A stretch of DNA of 64,000 nucleotides. Origin: UBA2421 sp002343075 (GTDB lineage: Bacteria > Planctomycetota > Phycisphaerae > Tepidisphaerales > Tepidisphaeraceae). Each line of letters opens with the position of its first letter. Position 1 is the stretch's first letter. Under the pieces are notes generated by a model. That model did no database searches, had not been told where the DNA came from, and saw nothing but the letters and a program-made list of their open reading frames with translations. Below are positions 16,586 to 24,999 of this stretch, piece after piece. The position numbers and the translations under genes were made by a program. The DNA is taken from assembly GCA_937982565.1 (NCBI GenBank), contig CALJLN010000046.1, positions 1-64,000 on the forward strand, written 5' to 3'.

Positions 16586-17641
16586 CTAGATTCTGGCTAT
16601 CACTGCATCAGTCAGCTGAGTAGTCGTTGCCGTGCCGCCGAGGTCGCGGGTGTGATTCTCTGGCTCAGCCATGACAGCCCGGCAAGCCGCATCAATTGCC
16701 CTTGCAGCGTCGGATTGCTTAAGAAAGTCGAGCATCATCGAAATGGATAGGAACGTCGCGATCGGATTGGCAAAGTTCTTCCCCGCAATGTCGGGCGCGC
16801 TGCCGTGAACGGGTTCAAACATGCTCGCTGCCTGCCGCGACGGATTGATGTTGCCGCTCGCCGCCATCCCCATGCCGCCTTGAATTGCGGCACCCAAATC
16901 AGTGATGATATCTCCAAACATATTCGTGGTAACAATCACATCGTACCGCTGCGGCTGCGTGATCATATACATCGTGCACGCATCGACATGGTCATAACCC
17001 GTCTCGATCCCGGCGTAATCGGCCTTGATTTCTTCAAAGGCGCGCATCCAGAGATTGTGTGCATAGCGTAACACGTTGGTTTTAGCGACCAGAGTGACCT
17101 TCTTGCGGCCAAACTGCTTCGCATACTCAAACGCGTAACGAATGGCTCGCTCAACGCCGTGGCGCGTGGTCACCTCGATCTGGTTGGCCACCTCGTTCGC
17201 TGTACCCTTGTAGAGAAATCCGCCGTTCTGGCAGTAAAGCCCCTCGGTATTCTCCCGCACGATAACCATGTCAATCTGCGAGCTCTTGATTGGCGTCGGC
17301 ACACCGGGCATCAGGCGCGTGGGGCGCAGGTTGATGTACTGATCCAGCTCAAAGCGCATCTTGAGCAGAATGTCGGTCTCGATCAGCCCCTGCGGGATCA
17401 GGGCATTGCCGCGGGGGTCGGCGCCGACGGCACCGAACAGAATCGCGTCATGTGCACCCAGTTCCTTCAGAGCGGAATCGGGCAGCGTAACCTTCGTTTC
17501 AAGGTAATGCTCAGCACCAAAGGGGTAGTGCGTCGTGTCGTATCGGAAGCCAAATTTGGAAGCGGCGGCGGCGAGGAGCTTCAGACCCTCGGCGACCACT
17601 TCCTTGCCAACATAATCGCCCGGCATTACAGCTATCTTCAT
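16586..17641 (-). CDS. leuB: 3-Isopropylmalate dehydrogenase (LeuB-type)
   Basis: A 351-aa beta-decarboxylating dehydrogenase. Substrate and Mg blocks are clear: RFELDQYINLRPTRL, VIVRENTEGLYCQNGG, VTLVAKTNVLR, DVIVTTNMFGDIITDLGAAI and FEPVHGSAPDIAGK. The INLRP and ENTEG pattern and the total length fit actinobacterial-type LeuB better than isocitrate or tartrate dehydrogenase, but those relatives cannot be excluded. It would oxidise 3-isopropylmalate in leucine synthesis, or 3-methylmalate downstream of the citramalate synthase found at 29-30.6 kb. A perfect 15-bp hairpin ends 17 nt before the ATG, and TACACT lies 8 nt before the ATG. Confidence 0.85.
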   Translation of the reverse strand: MKIAVMPGDYVGKEVVAEGLKLLAAAASKFGFRYDTTHYPFGAEHYLETKVTLPDSALKELGAHDAILFGAVGADPRGNALIPQGLIETDILLKMRFELDQYINLRPTRLMPGVPTPIKSSQIDMVIVRENTEGLYCQNGGFLYKGTANEVANQIEVTTRHGVERAIRYAFEYAKQFGRKKVTLVAKTNVLRYAHNLWMRAFEEIKADYAGIETGYDHVDACTMYMITQPQRYDVIVTTNMFGDIITDLGAAIQGGMGMAASGNINPSRQAASMFEPVHGSAPDIAGKNFANPIATFLSISMMLDFLKQSDAARAIDAACRAVMAEPENHTRDLGGTATTTQLTDAVIARI

Positions 17642-17657
17642 GGAGTCGCAGTGTAAC

Positions 17658-17691
17658 GAAATCGCCGTTGATGTGAATCAACGGCGATTTC
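17658..17691 (-). terminator. Perfect 15-bp hairpin between the metalloprotease gene and leuB
   Basis: The arm GAAATCGCCGTTGAT (17658-17672) and its exact complement (17677-17691) flank a GTGA loop (TCAC on the minus strand). It may terminate the upstream gene or shape the leuB leader. There is no T-tract after it on the minus strand, so intrinsic termination is uncertain. Confidence 0.55.
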
Positions 17692-17726
17692 TCCAAGAAA
17701 AGTAGCGATAACAAGCGCGCCCGGCT

Positions 17727-20700
17727 CTAGGCAGAGTGCGTCTTGCGTCGGCGGCGGACGGCGAGCATCGCCGGGGCCGCAAACACCAGCAACGACGAAG
17801 GCTCCGGCACCGCGGATCGAGAAAGCTCGGCTGGCAAGACCAGCCCAAAGTTCGCCGCCAGCGCGGTGAAATCATTCAGGTTTGTCACGCCGTCGTAAGT
17901 GAAATCTCCGGTGGCCCATGTGGATGCCAGCCCGAAGTTGGCAGCGAGCCGGGTGAAGTCATCCAAGTTGACCATCCGATTCAAATCAGCATCGCCGTAA
18001 AGTGTATAGGCCACCAGAACCGAGGTTGTATCGATCGATTCGCCAAAGAAACTAGCCGGCGATCCGAGTTGCGTTGCTTCTGCGTAACCCACTCCAAAGC
18101 TCAGATTGAATGCCGCATTTGAACTGCGAATGCCCAGGCCGTTCCATGCGCCCCCGTTGTAACCTGCAATGATCTGGGCACGAATAGTCGCAAACGGCGA
18201 TACGCCGGAGTAGTCCACAATCATGTTTTCATCGGTGATGTTGAGTGTGGCTGTCGGCACGGCACCGCCGGCGATCGTGAGCACGTTGGTATCGAGCACG
18301 TTGTCGTTCCCCGCACCAGCCAGGGTTGCGGTCGATCCGGGGTTGAGGATGAGCCTCGCCAGATGCTGCGTGGTACCCATGAAGAATGACGTGCCGCCGT
18401 GCGTCACGGTGAGATTCTGTCCGCCGGCACCAGCGTCGGAGTTCATGACGACCGTGCCGCCGAGAATCGTGAGTGATGATCCCGGGCCGTGCGACTGTGG
18501 TCCGTTGAAATTCACCTGCGCCGCGCCAGTTTTTGTGAGTGCACCACTCGCGGCACTGGTGTATGGCCCGCTAACCACTGCCACGGAGCTGATAGTGTTT
18601 AACACGCCATTGTTGACGCTGATGCCCGCGGGCAGCTGCGCGCCTGAAGTGACGTTGATCTGCCCGCCGGTAACCAACTGCACCGGCTGGCCTGCCAGGA
18701 CGGAATCGCCCGGGCCCGTATCAACAAGATTGAGTGTTCCCGCGAGCGGCCACGCAGCGAGCGTGTTGACCGCAAGCGTGCCGCTGTTGATGGTCACCGT
18801 GCTTTCGTATGCGCTGGGATCATCCTCGATGACGTTGGAGTTAATCGTGAATGTGACGCCGGAATTGACAGTCGTGGTGCTGAAGCCCCCGACATCCCCG
18901 CCGTCCCAGTCGTAGGTTGCGACGCCGATGGTGGTGTTGGCTGCGACAACCATCGCGCCGGTGTCTTGCGTAAGCGTGCCGGGGCCGGTGTATGTCCCGC
19001 CGTTGTAGGTGGTTGATCCCTGCAGACTGAGTTCACCACCTGCCGCGATGCTTACATTGCCCGACGCGTTCATCGTGATGTTTCCCGCGATCGCGCCGAA
19101 AGAATTGGCAGCGACCGTGATAGTTCCGTTATTGGTGAACGACGCGGAAGCGATGCGTCCCCCACCGACGCCGCCTTCCGGTCCGGCGCCGTTGCTGCCG
19201 CCATCGCCACTCCCGTCGCTGAATCCCGGGTTATTTGTGCCCCCTGAGATATTGATACGCCCGGTCGCATTATTCGTAAACGCCTGGCCGGAGATTGCCG
19301 CCGCAACACCCGCCGTGGTGCCAACGAGGTTGACCGTACCGCTGTTGCTCCAGGGCGCGGAATTGACGATCAACGACCCGCTATTAGCCCTAAGCGTTGC
19401 ATTGAAGATATCCGTGATGCCGGCGTTGGCAGTCACCGCCACGCCCGAGTTGATGATGACAGTTCCGGTGCCATTGATAAGTCCGTCCATGTCAAGGTCA
19501 ACGTTCAGCAGGGTGTTCCCCGTGAAAGTTGTCGTCTGATCATCAAGCGAAAGGATTCCGGCTCCACTCCATGTTCCGCCGGCGATCGTTGCATTACCAG
19601 CCAGGTGAAGGACTCCTGCGATGGTGTTGTTGCTACTTGTGCCAAACGAGGACACGGTCGTAATCTGAGAATCGCCTCCGAGTACGTTGAGCGTTGCAAG
19701 GTTAGTGAACGACGACGATCCGCCAATTGTCCCGGTACTAAGAATGATCGTGCCGGTATCGTTGGTCCAGTTGCCCCCATTGACGAGCAAACTGCCGAGA
19801 AGATTAATAGTGCCGCTTGGCGCGTCGGTGATTGCCGAATTGACCGTCAGGGACACATTGTTGTTCACCTGCAAAGTCGCGAGTGGCACAAATCCATCCA
19901 AGTCGAGCGAGGCGACGTCGATGGTCGTATCGCCTTCGACGGTGACGTTGCCATCCCAGATGAGACGACCACTGCCTGTATGACTCCCACCTCGATAGAC
20001 CGCCGTGTTGGAAAGTTCGAGTGTGCCATTGACAAGCACTTCAGCCCCGCCCCCAGGCGTGTTCTCGAAAATGATTGGGGCGTTTATCAACCCATAGTTA
20101 GCTGCACCGACATTAATATCGCCGGCGACGGTGACCGTCGCACCGGTAAGCACAGCCGCGGTGAGGCTCGTTGTGCCGCCGTTGAGGTTGAGGACCCCAT
20201 CCGATCCGAGAAAAATGATCGTCCCAGCACTTCCCGACCCGCCAAGAGTCCAAGCGGTGTTCATGGTTACGCTGTTGGAACTGCCGATGGTCATGATGCC
20301 GTTAAAGGCATCACTGAGCGGGCCGTTCACGACAAGATCTGTGTCTGCGGCGGTGACGAAGACGCGGCCAGGTTCAACGAACAACGGTGAGGTCCCATTC
20401 CCGTCAAGGTTGAGCTGACCAGCACCGGTCGCGGTGATTACCAGTGTGCCTCCGGATACGTTGATGCTGCCGGAGTTGTTAAGCCGTCCAGAGACATTAA
20501 TCGTGCCCTGTCCGATGATTTCGGCGTTGTTATTGATCGTACCCACACTGCTGACGACCCCGCCGAGCATGCTTAGCTCGGCATCGTTGTTGATATTGAT
20601 GGTCGCTCCGCTAGCGGAAAGCGTGCCGCCGGCATCGACGAACATGTCTGTGTCAATGCCGTCGAGATTGAGCGTGGATGCGATTGTCAGCGAAAACGCG

Positions 20701-21740
20701 TTCGTCCTTACATTGGAACCTTCCAGCACATGCAGTGTGTCAGCAAACCCTGACGCGCTCAGCCCGGCAGTGCGGATTTCACCATTGGGACCAGACCCTC
20801 TGACAAATGCTTCATCAAAAATTCCCGGGTCTTCGTTCCCGCTCCAGTTTCCGGTGGTGTTCCAGTTGCTACCGCCGTAAAACTCGCGCCGCGGGACGTC
20901 CAACTGAAGGTACTCGTGAACCTGCGCCATGCTGAACAGGTCGGTGTGACTGGGCAGCCGACGCACGTTGGTTCCAATGCTTGGATTCATAAGGGCCGGA
21001 CCGCTTCCGTCGAGGTGAGCATTATTCGCGCCGTCCGCGATCTCAGCAGCGAGGGCAATACCGAACACGTTTGCCGGGTGAAAGTCGTAATCATTGTCTC
21101 CGAGCGTCTCAGCGTCGGTCTCAGTGTTCGCCGCCGACATCCCCAGCGCATGACCGACTTCGTGAAACGCCACGCTAACCATGTCGGTACGCCCTGACGT
21201 GTTCGCATTAGATCCGTTTCCAGTGCCTGTGAAGCCGGCCTCAAAGGTCGCCGGGACATTCAGAAGATTGTCATTGTTGTAAAGATCATTCCGCTGAGCA
21301 GCAGAAAGATCGCGCCAGAGCGTCTGGGCCATGTTGTATTCGGAGTTATCTGCAGGAGTCGCATCCCAGAACCAATTGACCGTATTGCTGAAGACGATCG
21401 TGCCAGCGGTTTCGCGGTGCGGCACGCCACCTTGTGTGTTGAGCGTGTGCGCGGCAAGTGTGCCGCCTGCCTGTGCGCCGTAGCGATAGGTGATATTCAG
21501 GGTATGAGTGTCTTCAAAAACGTCTTCGTAGAATGACTCGATGTGTTGCATGATCGCAGTCAGCGAGGCGCCAACAGGATCGCCGGCCGGCTCGACAGAA
21601 CCAGCAGCGTCGTAGGTTAGGACAATGTTGATCGCATCGGCCTTTGGCGCGAGGCCCAGAATCGAAAACCCTGTCACCGCCGCTGCCAAGATTGAGTTGG
21701 TGCGTGTTGAACGACGAGAAAAACCACGCGTGGATTGCAT
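17727..21740 (-). CDS. Large secreted PEP-CTERM protein with metzincin-like domain and beta-repeats
   Basis: A 1337-aa exported protein. A long basic signal (MQSTRGFSRRSTRT, then a hydrophobic core ending in PKADA) is followed by a metalloprotease-like domain with HEVGHALG at residues 193-200 and a large beta-helical region rich in Gly, Asn, Thr and Ser with more than 20 degenerate strands (for example NSGTVNLVGTTAGVAAAISG). Near the C-terminus come two dockerin-like repeats (DADLNRMVNLDDFTRLAANF and FTYDGVTNLNDFTALAANFG) and a PEP-CTERM signal (VPEPSSLLVF then RRRRK). The third zinc ligand of the HExxHxxGxxH pattern is missing; the later DFHPANVFG may supply a ligand or the enzyme may be inactive. 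ATG 21740 has GGAGG six bases upstream. Confidence 0.85.
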   Translation of the reverse strand: MQSTRGFSRRSTRTNSILAAAVTGFSILGLAPKADAINIVLTYDAAGSVEPAGDPVGASLTAIMQHIESFYEDVFEDTHTLNITYRYGAQAGGTLAAHTLNTQGGVPHRETAGTIVFSNTVNWFWDATPADNSEYNMAQTLWRDLSAAQRNDLYNNDNLLNVPATFEAGFTGTGNGSNANTSGRTDMVSVAFHEVGHALGMSAANTETDAETLGDNDYDFHPANVFGIALAAEIADGANNAHLDGSGPALMNPSIGTNVRRLPSHTDLFSMAQVHEYLQLDVPRREFYGGSNWNTTGNWSGNEDPGIFDEAFVRGSGPNGEIRTAGLSASGFADTLHVLEGSNVRTNAFSLTIASTLNLDGIDTDMFVDAGGTLSASGATININNDAELSMLGGVVSSVGTINNNAEIIGQGTINVSGRLNNSGSINVSGGTLVITATGAGQLNLDGNGTSPLFVEPGRVFVTAADTDLVVNGPLSDAFNGIMTIGSSNSVTMNTAWTLGGSGSAGTIIFLGSDGVLNLNGGTTSLTAAVLTGATVTVAGDINVGAANYGLINAPIIFENTPGGGAEVLVNGTLELSNTAVYRGGSHTGSGRLIWDGNVTVEGDTTIDVASLDLDGFVPLATLQVNNNVSLTVNSAITDAPSGTINLLGSLLVNGGNWTNDTGTIILSTGTIGGSSSFTNLATLNVLGGDSQITTVSSFGTSSNNTIAGVLHLAGNATIAGGTWSGAGILSLDDQTTTFTGNTLLNVDLDMDGLINGTGTVIINSGVAVTANAGITDIFNATLRANSGSLIVNSAPWSNSGTVNLVGTTAGVAAAISGQAFTNNATGRINISGGTNNPGFSDGSGDGGSNGAGPEGGVGGGRIASASFTNNGTITVAANSFGAIAGNITMNASGNVSIAAGGELSLQGSTTYNGGTYTGPGTLTQDTGAMVVAANTTIGVATYDWDGGDVGGFSTTTVNSGVTFTINSNVIEDDPSAYESTVTINSGTLAVNTLAAWPLAGTLNLVDTGPGDSVLAGQPVQLVTGGQINVTSGAQLPAGISVNNGVLNTISSVAVVSGPYTSAASGALTKTGAAQVNFNGPQSHGPGSSLTILGGTVVMNSDAGAGGQNLTVTHGGTSFFMGTTQHLARLILNPGSTATLAGAGNDNVLDTNVLTIAGGAVPTATLNITDENMIVDYSGVSPFATIRAQIIAGYNGGAWNGLGIRSSNAAFNLSFGVGYAEATQLGSPASFFGESIDTTSVLVAYTLYGDADLNRMVNLDDFTRLAANFGLASTWATGDFTYDGVTNLNDFTALAANFGLVLPAELSRSAVPEPSSLLVFAAPAMLAVRRRRKTHSA

Positions 21741-21893
21741 ACCCGACCTCCAATTAACCCCCACGTTTGCTCGCAAATGCACTGCGTACGCCCGAAGCGC
21801 ATCCTGCAAGTAAATGACAAGGGCGATTTCAGGCCGCAACGGGGATCATGATTTCGGAAAAGCGCGGCTTACCGTAAAACGCGTACCAAGAGC

Positions 21894-22796
21894 CTAGAAA
21901 AGGCTGAAAACCACATACGCAAAGGGCGCGGCGAGCAGTGGCGAATCGGTCACGTCCAGGATTCCGCCAAAACCGGGAATCAGCTTACTCGAGTCTTTCA
22001 CCTCGGCATCGCGCTTCATCATTGACTCCAGCAAATCGCCCAGTTGACCTATTCCACCTATAATTACGCCGAAGACGAACGCCTTGTCCCAAGTCAGTTG
22101 GCTCACCCTAGGCGCGCAGGCCATTCCCACCAGGCCAGCGGTGAGTAATCCGCAGAAAAGTCCCTCCCAGGTCTTGCCCGGGCTAAGCCACAGGATGAGT
22201 TTCCGCCGACCGATCGCGCGCCCGCCGAAGTAGGCACCGATGTCGGTGAACTTCACGACCAGCAGAATCATCAGGATCACCATCGTGCTGCCCGTGAAGT
22301 TGGGAGAGGTCTTCACGCGCAGCGCAATCAAGAACCATGCCAGTCCGCCGAGGTAGAGCGTGGCAAGGAGTGTGCCCGCCATGCGGTGGATCGCGTCCTG
22401 GCTTTCCCGGTCGAGCGCCCGCCGCAGGGCACTGATTAACATCACGCCGACCACGATGAACGCCAACACCGACGCAGCAATCGGCTTGAACCATTCGAAC
22501 TGTGTCAGGAACGCGTGCGCCATGAGCGCAAACGACCCCCCACCGGCGACGATGCGATACGGCCGGACATTCTCGGCGGCGAACAATGAGGTCAACTCCA
22601 CAGTCGCCAGCGGGATGACAATCGCCAGCAGCGCCAGCAACCCCGTTCCACCCACCCCGCCGAACACCTGCAAGCGTGCGTTCAGCTCTGCGGAGTTCGT
22701 CCAGACCTGCACATAATGATCAAGCGCCAGCAGGCCGAACAGCAGCCCAAGCATGACCGGGCCCCATGTGAGACGATTTTTTAGAGACTGCTCCAT
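21894..22796 (-). CDS. cdsA: Phosphatidate cytidylyltransferase
   Basis: A 300-aa polytopic membrane protein that makes CDP-diacylglycerol from phosphatidate and CTP. The C-terminal half carries the family signature: GRRKLILWLSPGKTWEG and DSSKLIPGFGGILDVTDS. In the standard signature the latter reads PGHGG-x-x-DR-x-D; here His is Phe and Arg is Val, a divergence worth noting, though the aspartates remain. About eight hydrophobic helices are visible. GAAGG five bases before ATG 22796 supports that start; GTG codons at 22808 and 22823 would lengthen it. It is divergent from the lipoprotein gene. Confidence 0.9.
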   Translation of the reverse strand: MEQSLKNRLTWGPVMLGLLFGLLALDHYVQVWTNSAELNARLQVFGGVGGTGLLALLAIVIPLATVELTSLFAAENVRPYRIVAGGGSFALMAHAFLTQFEWFKPIAASVLAFIVVGVMLISALRRALDRESQDAIHRMAGTLLATLYLGGLAWFLIALRVKTSPNFTGSTMVILMILLVVKFTDIGAYFGGRAIGRRKLILWLSPGKTWEGLFCGLLTAGLVGMACAPRVSQLTWDKAFVFGVIIGGIGQLGDLLESMMKRDAEVKDSSKLIPGFGGILDVTDSPLLAAPFAYVVFSLF

Positions 22797-22829
22797 GCGT
22801 GCCTTCACAAGATAACTGCGCACGCAAAG

Positions 22830-22860
22830 TTGGCAAAACCCACCCCTCTTCGCCTATATT
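22830..22860 (+). promoter_or_regulatory. Candidate promoter of the small lipoprotein
   Basis: TTGGCA (22830-22835) and TATATT (22855-22860) are separated by 19 bp, slightly long, and precede the AAGGAGG ribosome site by about 20 nt. Confidence 0.35.
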
Positions 22861-22892
22861 TCCTCCAACTCAAATTCCTAAAGGAGGAATAC

Positions 22893-23198
22893 ATGTTCAG
22901 TCGGATTCTCGCCACGCTTGCTCTGGGTAGCATGCTGGCAGTCGGGTGCTCGCGGGTGACCAGCGGCACAACAGTTCAGCGTTACGACGCAGGTAAAGAC
23001 GCCATCGTCGCAGAGGCCACCGCCGACGGCGATTACGCGCTTTACAGCACATTCGACAGCACCCCTGTCGTCACTTACAGCCTGAAAAAGGGCGATCAGC
23101 TCGGCTTTAAGAAGGCCGAAACCGGCAAGGTCGTCGCTGTCGCTGGCAGCAACGAAGTGTCGATTCAGGACAAGAGCTACATCTGGAAGAAGAAGTAA
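22893..23198 (+). CDS. Small lipoprotein of unknown function
   Basis: A 101-aa protein with a lipoprotein signal: MFSRILATLALGSMLAVGC, in which LAVGC is a lipobox with the cysteine at 19. The mature part is hydrophilic, with short beta-strand-like alternations and a Lys-rich end (YIWKKK). Nothing in it matches a family I recognise. The ribosome site AAGGAGG six bases before the ATG is the strongest in this region, suggesting high expression, and a good intrinsic terminator follows 30 bp after the stop, so it is a monocistronic unit. It is divergent from cdsA. Confidence 0.85.
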   Translation: MFSRILATLALGSMLAVGCSRVTSGTTVQRYDAGKDAIVAEATADGDYALYSTFDSTPVVTYSLKKGDQLGFKKAETGKVVAVAGSNEVSIQDKSYIWKKK

Positions 23199-23229
23199 TC
23201 GCTTCCGAATGCAGTTTCGAACATCAAGA

Positions 23230-23267
23230 TCCTCCGCGGCAAGCGCTGCCGCGGGGGATTTGTTCTT
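23230..23267 (+). terminator. Intrinsic terminator of the lipoprotein gene
   Basis: CCGCGGCA (23234-23241), a 5-nt loop and TGCCGCGG (23247-23254) form an 8-bp GC stem that extends outward by about 3 bp, followed by a T-rich stretch (ATTTGTTCTTT). Confidence 0.75.
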
Positions 23268-23333
23268 TACTGGAGTTTGCGTCTAACCCTCGTCGCGGAT
23301 CTCAGATCATCCTCGCGGATCGCGGAAACCGAT

Positions 23334-24215
23334 CTACCTGCGCCGCCGCCGGACGGGAATGGCTATCTCGGTGTTCACAACCGCGACATCGCTGGTGACG
23401 CGGTTGACGCCATAAAACTCCAGGCACGGCACACCCAGGCACTCCAGCGTCTTGTCTTTCCTAAGCCGTGCGAAGATCTCTCCGTAAGCTGCGGGTAGTG
23501 CGGTGAACGGGCCAACGTGCGTCGTGAACGCAAACACCCCGCCGCCGAACCGTTGATACCCCACCCGCTTCGTCGAGGTGAACTCACAGGGTACGCGCAC
23601 GGCCGCGTCAAAGCGAAGCCTTGCCGGCTCGGTGATTCCAGGCGCGTCATGTGCAATCCCCATCAACACATACGGCGGTCCAATCCCACGGCGCAAGGCC
23701 CAGTCGAGCACAACATCCCACGAATCAACCGGCACCTGCTCGTAAGGCCCAACATGGCGAACAAACGCCAGCGACATCGGCGCAAGTGTGCGCACCACGG
23801 TAGAGGACAGCGACACCGCCTCTGCCGATACCTCAACGCGCTGCGGCACCTCAACACCGAGCGTTTTGCTTCGGCTCTTCGGCGCCGCCGGCAGTCGCCC
23901 GCTGGCACGAAACCCAAGAGGCGACACCCCAAACCGCCGTCGGAACGCGCGGCTGAAGGTCTCGTGACAGGAAAACCCGCAATCGAGTGCGATGTCGAGC
24001 ACCCGGTCATCCAGCAATACCAGCCGCACCGCCGCACGCTCCAGCCTCAGGCGCAACGTATACTGCTTCGGCGTCTCCGCCATGATCTGCGCAAACCGCC
24101 GGGCAAAATACGCCGCCGAACACCCCGCAACGCCAGCGAGTGCCTCAAGCGAAAGATCGCCGTCGAGATTGGCCTGAATGTGAGTGAGAATGGTGGCGAG
24201 TGCGGTTGGAGGCAT
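23334..24215 (-). CDS. AraC-family regulator with GyrI-like effector domain
   Basis: A 293-aa transcription factor. The AraC/XylS double helix-turn-helix is at the N-terminus (LSLEALAGVAGCSAAYFARRF and later LDIALDCGFSCHETFSRAFRRRFGVSP). It is followed by a C-terminal GyrI/AraE effector-binding-like domain (VRTLAPMSLAFVRHVGPYEQVP, PARLRFDAAVRVP, GGVFAFTTHVGPFTALPAAYG) of the SoxS/Rob-like type that binds small hydrophobic compounds. The target is unknown; the neighbour upstream is the gene-free region at 24.2-25.5 kb. ATG 24215 gives a normal N-terminus; no clear ribosome site is visible. Confidence 0.9.
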   Translation of the reverse strand: MPPTALATILTHIQANLDGDLSLEALAGVAGCSAAYFARRFAQIMAETPKQYTLRLRLERAAVRLVLLDDRVLDIALDCGFSCHETFSRAFRRRFGVSPLGFRASGRLPAAPKSRSKTLGVEVPQRVEVSAEAVSLSSTVVRTLAPMSLAFVRHVGPYEQVPVDSWDVVLDWALRRGIGPPYVLMGIAHDAPGITEPARLRFDAAVRVPCEFTSTKRVGYQRFGGGVFAFTTHVGPFTALPAAYGEIFARLRKDKTLECLGVPCLEFYGVNRVTSDVAVVNTEIAIPVRRRRR

Positions 24216-24667
24216 GGTGAAAGCCCAAAGACCACTTGTTGCACAGGCAACAGCGCATCCGGCTGGCCCATCCTCACCTGCCGCGCCGATTCGATCAACG
24301 AAACGGCACCGCCGGCTCCAGCACGGCCAGGTCCTTCGACCAAATCGCTATCTTCTTTCGGCTCTCCGCTATCGGCTGCTTACAAGCAATTATCCCATAC
24401 CCAATCCGCCGCGTCGCCTGCGACCGAATCTCCGTCGTCTTGAGGATCGCAAAAGATCACCTCGGCCCCGCTTCACTCAACCGTGCTGTCGGATCGAGAG
24501 GGCGAGCATTGGTTATCTATCGGCGATTCAGCGCACGCTCTGTCTGTTGAATATCAAACAGCGCGTTGGTTTTTTCCGGTTTGATTATTCTCGCGGAGAA
24601 TCCACTAAATTGTTATGCTCGGTCAAGTTACGGCGAAAAGCTTGGCGCTTCCGCCGTCATGATATCT

Positions 24668-24688
24668 TGACCGGTCGGTCAGTATAAT
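24668..24688 (+). promoter_or_regulatory. TetR-like operator overlapping a consensus -10 box
   Basis: TGACC-GGTC-GGTCA (24668-24681), an inverted repeat of the TetR-family operator type, abuts TATAAT (24683-24688). No gene starts within reach on the plus strand. Confidence 0.4.
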
Positions 24689-24889
24689 AATAGGTTGGGT
24701 CGACCAAAGCGACTGTCACGAACTCGATAGATTCTTGAGAAATACGAAAGCTGTTGGTATTCGCGCTTTGGCTGACCCAACCAACGCTTGCAGTGGATCG
24801 GTCTCGCGTAAAGTGCTCAGTGGCGGGCGAGGTGTACTCGGCTCGACCGACCACTGAAGCTGATTCGTTATTCGGCCTGGAGTTGGCAG

Positions 24890-24954
24890 GGTCCGCAGTA
24901 TCCTGCGGACCATTTGCGATTGAAGGCATGGCTGCGCGACGCGGAATGGTCCGC
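24890..24954 (+). ncRNA. Candidate attenuator-like element with two competing stems
   Basis: Segment A GGTCCGCAG (24890-24898) pairs with B CTGCGGACC (24903-24911) over a 4-nt loop. B, read as GCGGACCATT (24905-24914), also pairs with C AATGGTCCGC (24945-24954). The two pairings exclude each other. Whether it is transcribed is unknown. Confidence 0.4.
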
Positions 24955-24999
24955 TGAGTACAGCTGACCCTACGCAAACGCGGTTCGCGCCATCGCGCA

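Noticed and set aside
18223..20880. Plus-strand open frames opposite the 1337-aa PEP-CTERM protein
   Set aside because: The Thr/Val/Ala-rich repeats are the reverse reading of the Asn/Gly/Thr repeats; no ribosome sites or signals.
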